Below are positions 26,414-36,043 of a stretch of DNA of 64,000 nt, piece by piece. Position numbers and translations under genes: made by a program. Numbering within the stretch: the first letter of the stretch is position 1; the number at the start of each line of letters is the position of its first letter. Source of the stretch: UBA6168 sp964423205 (GTDB lineage: Bacteria > Bacteroidota > Bacteroidia > Chitinophagales > Saprospiraceae); the NCBI GenBank assembly GCA_964423205.1, contig CAYRDX010000002.1, forward strand, positions 67,309 to 131,308. The letters are read 5' to 3'. The notes below the pieces were generated by a model. It was not told where the DNA came from, did not search any database, and worked only from the letters and a program-made list of their open reading frames with translations.

Positions 26414-26605
26414 GGAATAGATATGCAAAGCATACTCAAAGGCCTGAATTAATAGATGATTCTGGAGATTTTCTTAACCTTTCTGGTAAAGGCATGGAAT
26501 AAATGTTAGCGTTTACTCTATACTTCAAAAGTCAAGTAAACCACATTAGAACATTCTCAAGCGCAACATTTTATATTTTTTTTCATAAACAAACTTTCCA
26601 CTCCA

Positions 26606-26613
26606 TAACTTTG
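26606..26613 (+). promoter_or_regulatory. -7 box upstream of the C39 ABC exporter
   Basis: TAACTTTG matches TAnnTTTG, 46 bases before the ATG at 26660. No well-placed TTG was found. Confidence 0.35.
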
Positions 26614-26659
26614 GATTCTAATTTTATGGACAATCATAGGCGATAGACCGCAGACAACT

Positions 26660-28861
26660 ATGTTACAAAGCAAAAAGTTTCCTCATTACAAACAACAACA
26701 ATCGCGTGAATGCGGTGCTGTATGTCTGCGCATGATTGCCAAGCATCATGGAAAGTTGTTTTCCACCGAAACATTACTGGAACTGGCAAGGCAGAGGGAT
26801 GAGGGTGCAACTTTGTTGGGTATTAGTGAAGCTGCAGAAGCTATTGGTATGCATACCGTTGCAGCTCGCCTAACTTTCAGCAGACTGATTGAAGACATTC
26901 CCTTGCCTGGAATTGCACATTGGAAAGGAAACCACTTTGTAGTGGTAGTTAAAGCGAATGAACTGGAGGTCGTAATTGCAGATCCGGCTTATGATTCAAT
27001 AGTCACATTGCCAAGATCCGTTTTCCTGGAAGGATGGACTGGAACTCCCAATGACACCCAAGCTGAAGGAGTCATTTTACTCATGGAGCCAACGCCTGAC
27101 TTTTTTAAGGTTACTGGGCAGGATTCCGGCACCCAGGGTCTTAAAGATATCTGGAGTTATTTCTCACAGAACAGGGGAGTGATGTTGACGCTATTCATCG
27201 GAATGGCCTTTGGTCTGTTTCTGATGTTGGTTTTTCCATTCATTGTTCAGACTCTTGTGGACAGGGGAATTGAAAACAAAGATCCTGGGCTACTTTATAT
27301 ATTCCTTCTCGCTTGGGTGATGCTGTTTATTGGTAAAGTGATTTTGGATATGGCGCGCAGCTTTCTCACTTTTCACTTAGGGTCAAAAGTCAACATACGC
27401 TTTATCACTTCATTTATGCAAAAAGTGATGCAGCTTCCACTTCGCTTTTTTGCATCACGCATGCCCGATGATGTAATGCAATTATTTTACGACAACGCCA
27501 GGGTTCAGCGCTTTCTGACCACTGATTTTTTCAGCGTAATATATTCTGGTGCCCTTTTGATTTTACTCAGTGGAGTGTTGCTTATTTTTTCAACGCCAGT
27601 ATTTCTCGTTTTTCTGGCATTTACCCTGGCTCAGGGTTTAGCTGTATTTTTCTTTCTGAGGAAAAGAAAGGAAATTAGTTATGAGCGCCATAAACACTCA
27701 ACTACCCATTTTGGGAAATTGCTGGATATTATCCGAGGTATGTCTGACATCCGACTGAGTAATGCCGCTCATTCGCAGCGATGGTCCTGGGAAAAGTCAG
27801 AGGCTCAACTGTACCGGGTAAACAAAATGATTTTTAATACTGGCGAGTTTTCCAGGCAGGTACCCTTTTATCTCGGTGAATTCCGCAACATCTTTATCAT
27901 TTTCTTGGCTGCTCTCTCAGTCATTAATGGTCAGATTTCCGTTGGCATATTGGTGGCGATAGTCTTTATTCTGATGCAGATTGATAATCCATTCAAAAAA
28001 GTCGTTGATTTCTTTCTTGGCTATCAGGAAACCATTCAGATCATTCAAAGAATGGATGAAATAAAGAGTCTGAAGTCAGCGAACATTGGAGGCACACTCG
28101 ATTTGCTTCCCTCTAAAGCAAACATCAGGGGTGAGGGTATTTCATTCCGCTACGGGGGTGAATATTCACCATGGGCGATACGTGACCTTGATTTTACTAT
28201 ACAATATGGCAGGAGTACTGCAATTATTGGATCCAGTGGTAGTGGTAAGACCACTTTACTGAATTTGCTGTTGAAAACATACACCCCAGAAACAGGTATC
28301 ATAAAGGTGGGTGATTTCCCATTGAATGAAATATCGGATACAGCACTTTTAGAAAAATGTGGGGTAGTTCAGCAAGATGGCCATATTTTCTCAGAATCCA
28401 TTGCCCGAAACATTGCTCTTGGTGCAGGTGCAATTGACAGTCAAAGACTCATAGAAGCCTCGCAAATTGCCAACGTCTTTCCATTTTTGGAAAGGATGCA
28501 TCATGGTTTCAAAACTGTTATTGGAGAGGGTGGAGTAGGATTGAGTAAAGGCCAGAAACAATGCATTTTGATCGCGCGGGCATTGTATCGAAATCCAGAA
28601 TATCTCTTCCTGGACGAAGCCACTAACGATTTGGATTACCAGACAGAGAAAACCATTTTAAGTAATATTAAAGCCGCTATGAAAGGCAAAACACTGGTTG
28701 TATTTGCCAGCCGGATGCCAACGGACATTACTTTTGACGATGTAATACCACTGGCTATTCCAAAACTGAAACATGTCAGATATGGTGAAACCAACGTGCG
28801 CGGGGGCAGGAAAAGGGTGAGGGGAAACACAGATGCAGTGGATTCAAAATTACCCATGTAA
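26660..28861 (+). CDS. Peptidase-C39-containing ABC exporter (PCAT type)
   Basis: A 733-residue fusion. Residues 1-145 form a C39 cysteine peptidase (Cys18 in SRECGAVCLRM, His92 in WKGNHFVVV, Asp108 in IADPA), which normally cuts double-glycine leaders from exported peptides. A transmembrane domain (about 170-450) follows. The nucleotide-binding domain has Walker A GSSGSGKTT (524-532), Q-loop QQDGHIF, signature LSKGQ (628-632) and Walker B YLFLDEA with the catalytic Glu. The switch histidine expected in AHR is Ser684 (FASRMP), and the C-terminus lacks the usual IVEQG-H-EL ending. A HlyD partner follows after 31 bases. No substrate peptide was recognised nearby. Confidence 0.93.
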   Translation: MLQSKKFPHYKQQQSRECGAVCLRMIAKHHGKLFSTETLLELARQRDEGATLLGISEAAEAIGMHTVAARLTFSRLIEDIPLPGIAHWKGNHFVVVVKANELEVVIADPAYDSIVTLPRSVFLEGWTGTPNDTQAEGVILLMEPTPDFFKVTGQDSGTQGLKDIWSYFSQNRGVMLTLFIGMAFGLFLMLVFPFIVQTLVDRGIENKDPGLLYIFLLAWVMLFIGKVILDMARSFLTFHLGSKVNIRFITSFMQKVMQLPLRFFASRMPDDVMQLFYDNARVQRFLTTDFFSVIYSGALLILLSGVLLIFSTPVFLVFLAFTLAQGLAVFFFLRKRKEISYERHKHSTTHFGKLLDIIRGMSDIRLSNAAHSQRWSWEKSEAQLYRVNKMIFNTGEFSRQVPFYLGEFRNIFIIFLAALSVINGQISVGILVAIVFILMQIDNPFKKVVDFFLGYQETIQIIQRMDEIKSLKSANIGGTLDLLPSKANIRGEGISFRYGGEYSPWAIRDLDFTIQYGRSTAIIGSSGSGKTTLLNLLLKTYTPETGIIKVGDFPLNEISDTALLEKCGVVQQDGHIFSESIARNIALGAGAIDSQRLIEASQIANVFPFLERMHHGFKTVIGEGGVGLSKGQKQCILIARALYRNPEYLFLDEATNDLDYQTEKTILSNIKAAMKGKTLVVFASRMPTDITFDDVIPLAIPKLKHVRYGETNVRGGRKRVRGNTDAVDSKLPM

Positions 28862-28892
28862 AACGGCAAATATCAAATAGTATCATAAGCTG

Positions 28893-30203
28893 ATGCCAAG
28901 GAAGAAAACAATAGAAATACCGGAGTTGGATGACAGTGAGGAGTACCTCAGTGGCGAGGTTCAGGAAATTCTCGGGCAGCCCCCGCATTGGCTTTCAACC
29001 TGGGGTACTGCGGCTATCGTCTGTTGTATTGCACTGCTGACATTGGTGAGTTTCGTATTCTCCTATCCGGATATTATTCAGGGAGAATTTACCCTTAAAA
29101 CTGCTGAACCTCCGGTACCTGTTGTTTCATCCAGTTCTGGATACTTAGCTGAGATCAAGGTGAAGGAAGCTGACAAGGTTCTGAAGAACGATATTCTGGT
29201 AGTCTTTGAATCGGATGCTTCAACCAATGATGTACTGAAGCTGGAAAAAGAGGTAACGGAATTAAGTGAGTTTAATCTTGAAACACTCAAGCTCTTCCGG
29301 GCTGATTGGAGCCTGAAATTGGGAGAATTGGAGCCCACTTACACCAGCTTTGTGAATGTATTGGAATATCTTCCATTTTCGCACAGCTTCGTTACGGATG
29401 AAGTGGCCATCTCTGGTACGAGTACATCCATCCGGCAAATTGAAAACGACATCAACCGGCAGCAAAAATTGCTGAATATCAAGTCCAGTGAGCTTACCGA
29501 CGCTTATGCAAACAGGGATTTCTTTTTTAAAAGTTATACAAATTCTGGCAACCAACATGAAGGTTCGCGCCTTATGGAGGCAAACCTGAGTATCAAGAAG
29601 CTTGAAACCGAGGTTGCAAACCTGGATGGAATTATTGCCGGACTTAAAAAGGAACTGATGGACCAAAAAGCAAAAATGCTTGAGCTTAGAGTTGACAGGG
29701 AATCGGGTACCAAAGAGAAAATATTTCAAATAAAACAAGCCCTTACGGAACTGGAGTCAGAAATTGCCAAATGGAAAGAACAATATCTTGTAATGTCTCC
29801 AGCAGAAGGAAAAGTATCTTTTTTCAATGAACTGAGAGAAAAGGAATTTAAAAGAGCTGGCGAAGAACTGATGGTCATTGTGCCGGAGTCGGCAGGCAGC
29901 AAGTTCTTTGGCCAGGTTAAACTGGCTGCTACCGGCAGTGGAAAAGTTGAAAAAGGCCAGTCGGTAACCATCAAATTCGATAGATATCCGTTCCGCGAGT
30001 TTGGTGTAGTATTTGGCGAGGTGAGCCGTGTTTATGAAGTACCCTTCGGAAATGACTATTACGTTGATATTTCTATGAAAAGAGGTTTAGTGACCGATAA
30101 AAACAAACAACTCGATTTTCAGCACAACCTGAGCGGTAAAGCGGAAATCATCACTGAAAACCGGACTTTCTTCTCCCGCCTTTTTGAGAAAATCAAACTT
30201 TGA
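28893..30203 (+). CDS. HlyD-family membrane fusion protein
   Basis: A 436-residue periplasmic adaptor anchored by one N-terminal helix (about 36-60, AIVCCIALLTLVSFVFSY). A biotinyl-lipoyl-like half (VSSSSGYLAEIKVKEADKV) follows, then a long helical hairpin (about 110-290, with segments such as IEKLETEVANLDG-like heptads) and a beta-barrel region (LMVIVPESAG onward). It would connect the C39 ABC exporter to an outer-membrane channel, as in type 1 peptide secretion. No outer-membrane partner is adjacent; the TolC at 40.9 kb belongs to another adaptor. Its stop codon directly abuts the stop of the opposite-strand permease gene. Confidence 0.9.
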   Translation: MPRKKTIEIPELDDSEEYLSGEVQEILGQPPHWLSTWGTAAIVCCIALLTLVSFVFSYPDIIQGEFTLKTAEPPVPVVSSSSGYLAEIKVKEADKVLKNDILVVFESDASTNDVLKLEKEVTELSEFNLETLKLFRADWSLKLGELEPTYTSFVNVLEYLPFSHSFVTDEVAISGTSTSIRQIENDINRQQKLLNIKSSELTDAYANRDFFFKSYTNSGNQHEGSRLMEANLSIKKLETEVANLDGIIAGLKKELMDQKAKMLELRVDRESGTKEKIFQIKQALTELESEIAKWKEQYLVMSPAEGKVSFFNELREKEFKRAGEELMVIVPESAGSKFFGQVKLAATGSGKVEKGQSVTIKFDRYPFREFGVVFGEVSRVYEVPFGNDYYVDISMKRGLVTDKNKQLDFQHNLSGKAEIITENRTFFSRLFEKIKL

Positions 30204-31013
30204 CTACAAATCGGTACGCCTTAGCTTTACTAGACTCAGAGCAAAGAAAATAAGGACATAGACAGAAGTGGCAATGATCGCATTTTGAGGAGAGAGGAAG
30301 AGTTCAAAACCTTTTTCCTTCAGAAACCATTGTGCCTGACCACTAAATGGGAGTGGACAAAGGTCTTCCATGACATTTAATGGGTAATAATTGAAGCTGG
30401 AGTTTTGAATAAACCGAAGGTGTAATGCCCATCGAATAACGGGTTCCAGAAACATGCTGTAAGCCAAAAATACGAATACCGCCACACTGGTTCTTTTCAC
30501 CAGGACGCCCACTAAAAGGCCAAAACTCATATACCCAATCGTCATCAGGAAATACCTTGGCATCAATCCGGCATTCTGAAAGGCTTGGGCAAAGTCACCG
30601 GAAGGTGTATGTAATAGCCCAATAGTAAGTGCCGACAACCCATAGTACAAGGTAGCCCCAATACTGATCAGCAACATAAAAAGTATTTTACTCCAGATGA
30701 ATTCATTTCTGTGCAGTCCTGAAATGATGTTTTGTCGGAGGGTTTTGCTCGAGTACTCATTCGTTACCAGTAAGACTGCCATAAATCCAAAGACAAAAAA
30801 AACCAGCCAGTTTCCTGTATAACCCAACCAATCCCAAACGGTTGGAAATTGGAAAAACATCACCTGTGGATTGACCGGAACATTACCGCTGACTTCCAGT
30901 TTTTTGCCAATCATCAGCAGTCCGGGCAACATGAACATGTAACCGAAAACTAACAGTTTAAACAGGATATAATCCCTTTGTTTGCGCCATTCAAGGCTTA
31001 TCAAGTGCCACAT
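30204..31013 (-). CDS. ABC-2 type transporter permease
   Basis: A 269-residue membrane protein with about six helices. The N-terminal part reads LISLEWRKQRDYILFKLLVF, and TNEYSSKTLRQNIISGLHR is the typical ABC-2 permease cytoplasmic motif. It pairs with the ATPase encoded 12 bases upstream. The substrate is unknown; relatives handle drugs or antimicrobial peptides. Its stop (TAG, complement of 30204-30206) begins at the base following the HlyD stop. Confidence 0.9.
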   Translation of the reverse strand: MWHLISLEWRKQRDYILFKLLVFGYMFMLPGLLMIGKKLEVSGNVPVNPQVMFFQFPTVWDWLGYTGNWLVFFVFGFMAVLLVTNEYSSKTLRQNIISGLHRNEFIWSKILFMLLISIGATLYYGLSALTIGLLHTPSGDFAQAFQNAGLMPRYFLMTIGYMSFGLLVGVLVKRTSVAVFVFLAYSMFLEPVIRWALHLRFIQNSSFNYYPLNVMEDLCPLPFSGQAQWFLKEKGFELFLSPQNAIIATSVYVLIFFALSLVKLRRTDL

Positions 31014-31025
31014 AAATTGCTGGTT

Positions 31026-31919
31026 TTAACTTTCTGAATTAGTGATTTCCAAAAATTCCGTTTCCAGACTTTTGGTCTTGAAAACGAGGTGAGTTATCAG
31101 TATCCCTGCCTCAGTTGAAATCTTGCTGATGTCGGTCGCTGTTATGGAGTCGTCCACCTGAAGCAGTAATTTGTCCTGGCGGGTTTCCATTTTATGAATA
31201 CCGACAATCTTTGCCAAAAGTGATTTCAGCTTTTCCAGGTTATCTGCCCCAATTTCAACCTGTCTGTAATTATTGATGATTGTGCCTACCTGACCATGGG
31301 CCAGTAATTTCCCCTTTTTTAAAATAGCTACGTGAGAACAAACCTTTTCCACTTCATCCAGAATGTGACTGGCCATGATGACCGTTTTTCCTTTTTCGGC
31401 AATATTCCTGATGAGAATTCTTATTTCAGCAATGCCTTGTGGATCAAGACCGGTGGTTGGCTCATCGAAAATGAGCACTGGAGGATCGCCTATCAATGCT
31501 GCGGCAATGGCCAGTCTCTGTTTCATGCCAAAGCTAAAGGTGTCGAAGGCATAGTTCCTTCTTGCATCGAGACCTACAATTGACAATAATTCATTGATTC
31601 GCGGGTACCTGGCTTTTTTAATATGGGCTATGAGTTCAAGGTTCCGTTGTGCTGACATATACGGATAAAAGTTCGGCGTTTCCAGCAGTGCCCCTATATG
31701 CATTCTTTCATCTTTGCCATACTGACCACCGAACCAGGTAAAAGTACCATGGTCGGGTTTGATGATGCTTAAGATGAGGCCCAGTGTGGTTGTCTTTCCG
31801 CTTCCATTTGGCCCAAGAATGCCAAGTATTTGCCCCTGCTCAACTACAAGGTTGAGGTTATCAACTGCAGTGATGCTGCCAAAAGACTTAGTTAAATGCA
31901 CGATTTCGAGAACGGCCAT
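31026..31919 (-). CDS. ABC transporter ATPase (BcrA/NatA-like)
   Basis: A 297-residue ATPase. Walker A GPNGSGKTTT, signature SFGMKQRLAIA, Walker B VLIFDEPTTGLDP and switch His in MASHILDEVEKV are all present. The last 80 residues form an accessory domain as in drug or lantibiotic exporter ATPases. It is the first gene of a two-gene unit with the ABC-2 permease. It lies divergent from the unknown gene at 32071, with about 150 bases between. Confidence 0.94.
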   Translation of the reverse strand: MAVLEIVHLTKSFGSITAVDNLNLVVEQGQILGILGPNGSGKTTTLGLILSIIKPDHGTFTWFGGQYGKDERMHIGALLETPNFYPYMSAQRNLELIAHIKKARYPRINELLSIVGLDARRNYAFDTFSFGMKQRLAIAAALIGDPPVLIFDEPTTGLDPQGIAEIRILIRNIAEKGKTVIMASHILDEVEKVCSHVAILKKGKLLAHGQVGTIINNYRQVEIGADNLEKLKSLLAKIVGIHKMETRQDKLLLQVDDSITATDISKISTEAGILITHLVFKTKSLETEFLEITNSES

Positions 31920-32041
31920 AGAGCTTCTTTTTTTGATGCGGAAAGTTACCTATACCATCTTCAGATGAGTCTTTTCATAGACAAAAAGCCATGCCCGAAA
32001 AGACGTATGTATGCTGCGAGCCTCCGGGTTTCATTTTTTTA

Positions 32042-32049
32042 TATCTTTG
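32042..32049 (+). promoter_or_regulatory. -7 box upstream of the unknown gene at 32071
   Basis: TATCTTTG matches TAnnTTTG exactly and lies 21 bases before the ATG at 32071. Confidence 0.45.
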
Positions 32050-32070
32050 AGAACATTAGAAATCATTTAT

Positions 32071-32496
32071 ATGCTGGACAAAATCAAAGAGTCAATCCAA
32101 CAGGCAGGGGAATTGATAAAAGAACAGGCTGCTGCACTTGGTGATGTTGCCAAGGAAAAGGGTTATCAACTTATAGAGCAGTGGATTGAAGCAATTCCTG
32201 TTTTGGAATCATTGGGGTTAAAGACCAAATTCTTCTCCGTTGGGTTATCCATCAATCCGGTATTGGAAGTTGAACTGGAGGGTGATCCTGCTGATTTTAC
32301 TCCCACCAGAATACAATCCATACTTTCAGGCAACAAAACCAGCACCCCCTTGACGCTCGTTCTTAAAACTATGCTCACTACATATACCTTTCACCAAAAG
32401 GCCAAACTCCCGGTAATTTCACCACTGACCGTGAAAATTCAGGTTCGCCTGTCACCCGAAATAAAAGTAGCCTTCGGCAAACAGTCCTTAAATTAA
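32071..32496 (+). CDS. Unknown soluble protein, 141 residues
   Basis: I do not recognise a family. The N-terminal 45 residues look amphipathic-helical (MLDKIKESIQQAGELIKEQ). The rest alternates hydrophobic residues as in beta strands (KFFSVGLSINPVLEVELEG). There is no signal peptide or membrane helix. Start at 32071 because a -7 box lies 21 bases before it; a longer frame from 32011 would begin upstream of that box. It precedes the penicillin-acylase gene by 29 bases and may be co-transcribed with it. Confidence 0.7.
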   Translation: MLDKIKESIQQAGELIKEQAAALGDVAKEKGYQLIEQWIEAIPVLESLGLKTKFFSVGLSINPVLEVELEGDPADFTPTRIQSILSGNKTSTPLTLVLKTMLTTYTFHQKAKLPVISPLTVKIQVRLSPEIKVAFGKQSLN

Positions 32497-32525
32497 TCCG
32501 ATCATCACAATTTGAACTCATACAC

Positions 32526-34988
32526 ATGCAACTACTAAAATTCATTGTATCTCTTGCATTGACCATTGGCCTTGCTGTGCTTTTGTCCCGGCCATTGACC
32601 ATTAAAACTCCAGTTGAAAACGATACTGGCAAAACAAGAGAAACGATTATTCCTCCGCTCGGACACTTTTTTAGTCCGTTTTCCGGGTTTTGGCAAAACG
32701 CCGAATCTGCATCCGGGTTTGAAGATAAAGAAATCGATCTCCCCGATTTTGAAGGAAATGCACGTGTAATTTTTGACGACCGCATGGTGCCGCACATTTT
32801 CGCTGATAATCTGAAAGATGCCATTTATGTTCAGGGTTACATTACTGCCATGCAAAGGTTATGGCAAATGGACATGGTTGTGAGGGTGTCGGGAGGAACC
32901 CTGGCAGAAGTTCTGGGTCCAGATTTAATTGAGGCTGACAGGTTGCAGCGCAAGAGAGGCATGATGGTAGGTGCTAACGAAAACCTTAAAAGTTGGGAAA
33001 CGTCGCCAGAGGAATTTGCAATGGTTGAATCCTACATGGCTGGTGTGAATGCTTTCGTCAGGAATATGACTCCAGCCAGTTATCCACTGGAATTCAAATT
33101 GTTAAACTACAAGCCTGAGTTATGGTCAGCCTTTAAGTCTGCATTGGTTAAAAAATACATGGACCAGACTCTTTGTTTTGACGAGGACGATATTGAATCG
33201 ACCAATGCGTTGAAAGTCTTGGGGACTGAAATGTTTCAAAAGCTGTATCCTGAATACAATCCCAAACAATCCCCGGTTATTCCTGCTGGTACCCCCTGGA
33301 ATTTTGAACCTGTAAAACAAGAGGACTCTCAACCGGTACTGGAAGCGATAGGCACCATTCCGCATGAAGTTTATCCAAAAATCCGGGAAATTGTTGGCAG
33401 CAACAACTGGGCTGTTGCCGGCAGTAAAACAGCCTCAGGAAATCCGATTCTGGCCAATGACCCACACCTGCAATTATCGCTGCCATCAATTTGGTACGAA
33501 ATACAAATTCACACTCCGGAGGCCAATTTCTATGGCGTCTCCATACCTGGTATTCCGGGAGTGTTAATAGGTTTCAATGAAGATACGGCATGGGGTGAAA
33601 CCAATGTAGGGCACGATGTGATGGATTGGTACACTATCAACTGGACTGATGACAGCCGCTCAGCTTATCATTATGATGGTGAAATCAGGGACGTCAATCT
33701 TGTTGTCGAGAAGATTGCAGTTCGTGGCAAAAAAGAGCCGGTTCTCGATACCGTTCGGTGGACAGTTTGGGGCCCCGTGGTTTACGAAACCAAAGGCAAA
33801 CCCAAATACGATATGGCCATGCGCTGGCTGGCTTTGGATGCACCTTCGCCGGGAGATATTGGTACTTTTCTTGGACTTAATAAGGGCAAAAATTACAATG
33901 ATTACATCAACGCATTGGCCAATTACGACTACCCTGCACAGAATTTTGTTTTTGCTTCCAAAAGTGGAGATATAGCCATAACCGTAAATGGAAAACATCC
34001 TATAAAAAACGCTGAACAAGGAAGGTATGTACAGGATGGAAGCCAGTCAGCCAATGGCTGGAAAGGCTGGATTCCGCGCGATCAGATACCAAAAATCCTG
34101 AATCCTCAGCAAGGATTTGTTGCATCAGCAAACCAGCATTCTACTGACCGAAATTATCCCTATTACTATAACAGTTCTTCCTTCGACCACTTTAGAGGAC
34201 GCTATCTGGCCGAGCGGTTAACTGAAATGAATAACGTGACAAAAGAAGATATGATGGCCCTTCAAAACAGTAATGTCAGTATTCTGGCAAGAGAAGGGTT
34301 ACCGGCATTGCTCAGGAATGTGGAGACGTCTGGCCTTAACGCAGCACATAATGATGTTCTGGCGAAATTGCAGAAATGGGATTTTAGCTTTGATGCCGAA
34401 AAAACAGAACCATTTATTTTTGAAACATGGTGGAATGAGTTTTACAAATTGACTTTTGATGAAGTGCTTATATGGAATGATTCCATCGCCATACTTCGAC
34501 CGGAAAACTGGCGTCTTGTCAAATTTATCCTGGCGGAACCGGGAGATGTAATTTTTGACAATATCAGCACCCCACAAAAAGAGACTCTGCAAAACATAGC
34601 TACCGAATCTTTCATTGCGGCATTGGATAAGTTGAAAGATAAACTTAGCGATGCCACCTATACATGGGCCAAACACAAAGGCACTTCGATTATGCATCTT
34701 GCCAGAATTCCTTCTTTCTCCAGGCAGAATTTGAATGTTGGAGGTTATAAGCAGGCTTTAAATGCCATCTCTGAAACTCATGGGCCTTCCTGGCGCATGG
34801 TTGTAGAATTGGGTGAGGATGTTAAGGGATGGGGTGTATTTCCAGGAGGCCAATCGGGAAATCCAGGCAGTGCCTATTATGAAACGGGAATTGAAAAATG
34901 GATGAAAGGTGAATACAATGAGTTGAACTTCATGAAGAACGCTGAGGACTCAAAGTCATCTCCTCTATTTACATTCACCTTTAAATAG
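32526..34988 (+). CDS. Penicillin-acylase-family (S45) N-terminal nucleophile hydrolase
   Basis: An 820-residue precursor with an N-terminal signal or anchor helix (4-21). S45 enzymes are self-cleaved; the new beta-chain N-terminus should be Ser292 in EIVGSNNWAVAGSKT. Conserved nearby segments include ILANDPHLQLSLPSIWYE and GFNEDTAWGETNVGHDV. Family members hydrolyse amide bonds in beta-lactams, acyl-homoserine lactones or other acylated compounds; the natural substrate cannot be read from sequence. It is likely periplasmic. A small membrane protein gene follows after 42 bases. Confidence 0.93.
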   Translation: MQLLKFIVSLALTIGLAVLLSRPLTIKTPVENDTGKTRETIIPPLGHFFSPFSGFWQNAESASGFEDKEIDLPDFEGNARVIFDDRMVPHIFADNLKDAIYVQGYITAMQRLWQMDMVVRVSGGTLAEVLGPDLIEADRLQRKRGMMVGANENLKSWETSPEEFAMVESYMAGVNAFVRNMTPASYPLEFKLLNYKPELWSAFKSALVKKYMDQTLCFDEDDIESTNALKVLGTEMFQKLYPEYNPKQSPVIPAGTPWNFEPVKQEDSQPVLEAIGTIPHEVYPKIREIVGSNNWAVAGSKTASGNPILANDPHLQLSLPSIWYEIQIHTPEANFYGVSIPGIPGVLIGFNEDTAWGETNVGHDVMDWYTINWTDDSRSAYHYDGEIRDVNLVVEKIAVRGKKEPVLDTVRWTVWGPVVYETKGKPKYDMAMRWLALDAPSPGDIGTFLGLNKGKNYNDYINALANYDYPAQNFVFASKSGDIAITVNGKHPIKNAEQGRYVQDGSQSANGWKGWIPRDQIPKILNPQQGFVASANQHSTDRNYPYYYNSSSFDHFRGRYLAERLTEMNNVTKEDMMALQNSNVSILAREGLPALLRNVETSGLNAAHNDVLAKLQKWDFSFDAEKTEPFIFETWWNEFYKLTFDEVLIWNDSIAILRPENWRLVKFILAEPGDVIFDNISTPQKETLQNIATESFIAALDKLKDKLSDATYTWAKHKGTSIMHLARIPSFSRQNLNVGGYKQALNAISETHGPSWRMVVELGEDVKGWGVFPGGQSGNPGSAYYETGIEKWMKGEYNELNFMKNAEDSKSSPLFTFTFK

Positions 34989-35030
34989 CAAACCTTTTTC
35001 TCTTAACCATTCAGCACATCAATCAACAAT

Positions 35031-35378
35031 ATGAAATCAATCAATCAATTTCTGTTTATCATAGTCGCCGGTTACGTAGTTCATCTCTTCTTACCCTTTT
35101 GGTCAATTGCGTTACTGGCAGCCGTATCAGCCTTAATTTTCAGGAAAGGCAATGGGTATCTAAATTTTGGTATTGGATTACTTGCTGGCTTGATTCTCTG
35201 GGGTGTAATGGCATGGAAGATGGACTCAGCAAATTTGAGTTTACTATCTGAAAAAGTAGGTGCAATTTTCAAAGTAGCAGGCAACCATCTGATTTATCTG
35301 TCAGCCTTGATAGGTGCTTTGCTATCAGCTTTTGGAGCACTCACCGGTTATTTCGGAGCTAAACTGGTTATAAAATAA
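35031..35378 (+). CDS. Small integral membrane protein, unknown
   Basis: 115 residues with about four hydrophobic segments (5-20, 24-40, 46-64 and 80-110). No recognisable motif. It follows the acylase gene on the same strand and ends before a perfect 16-bp terminator stem, so it closes a transcription unit of up to three genes. Confidence 0.75.
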   Translation: MKSINQFLFIIVAGYVVHLFLPFWSIALLAAVSALIFRKGNGYLNFGIGLLAGLILWGVMAWKMDSANLSLLSEKVGAIFKVAGNHLIYLSALIGALLSAFGALTGYFGAKLVIK

Positions 35379-35400
35379 ACTAATCAAAGTCCTGAATAAA

Positions 35401-35442
35401 AAGAAAGACCTGTAAGAATCAAGGAGCTTACAGGTCTTTCTT
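35401..35442. terminator. Bidirectional terminator between convergent membrane-protein genes
   Basis: AAGAAAGACCTGTAAG pairs perfectly with CTTACAGGTCTTTCTT across a 10-base loop. Confidence 0.85.
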
Positions 35443-35461
35443 ATTTCTGAATTTGGAATTC

Positions 35462-36043
35462 TCAGGCTTTTTGCAATCTCAGCGCAGGTATCTTTATCAT
35501 AGCCCACTCATAAGCTCCAAAAAGCAACGCGCTGTAGAAAAGGTCACCAGCAATGGTGTTCCAGAAAAATGGAATCGCAGCGACATAACAGGTGAGAAGT
35601 CCTTCCATGGTTAAAGGGTACAAAGTACCGCTCATCCACACAAAGAAGTTGCTGAGGATGAAGAAAACCACAGAAGCGACGAGACTCGCTCCTAAAACAC
35701 GCAATGCAGTTACCTTTTTTAACAGGAAAAATCCAGCTGTAATGATTAAGCCAAAAGTGAGGTAAATCTCCCAGTTGGAAAGCCAAACAAAGCCTGAATA
35801 AAATTGAGATAAAAACAGGTTGTCTAATATGATGTTGCTAAACCATAAAGCGAGGTATGGGACGGCATAAGCCATTTTCTTATTGGTGAAATAGGCAGCC
35901 CCAAATAATCCAATAGCTCCTATTGGGGAGAAGTTGTAGATAGGGGCGGACTCAAAAACATAAGGTATGAGCCTGCTCAGAGCTGTAACGAGTATTATTA
36001 AAGCAATTACTCCAAAACGGATATCAAATTTTAGTTTGTGCAT
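35462..36043 (-). CDS. DUF6580-type membrane protein
   Basis: 193 residues with about five to six helices. The N-terminal motif SRLIPYV followed by NFSPIGAIGLFGAAYFTNK fits the DUF6580 family, which resembles substrate-binding subunits of ECF importers; the true function is unknown. It is monocistronic: a long AT-rich gap with a candidate sRNA lies upstream and a terminator downstream. Confidence 0.75.
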   Translation of the reverse strand: MHKLKFDIRFGVIALIILVTALSRLIPYVFESAPIYNFSPIGAIGLFGAAYFTNKKMAYAVPYLALWFSNIILDNLFLSQFYSGFVWLSNWEIYLTFGLIITAGFFLLKKVTALRVLGASLVASVVFFILSNFFVWMSGTLYPLTMEGLLTCYVAAIPFFWNTIAGDLFYSALLFGAYEWAMIKIPALRLQKA

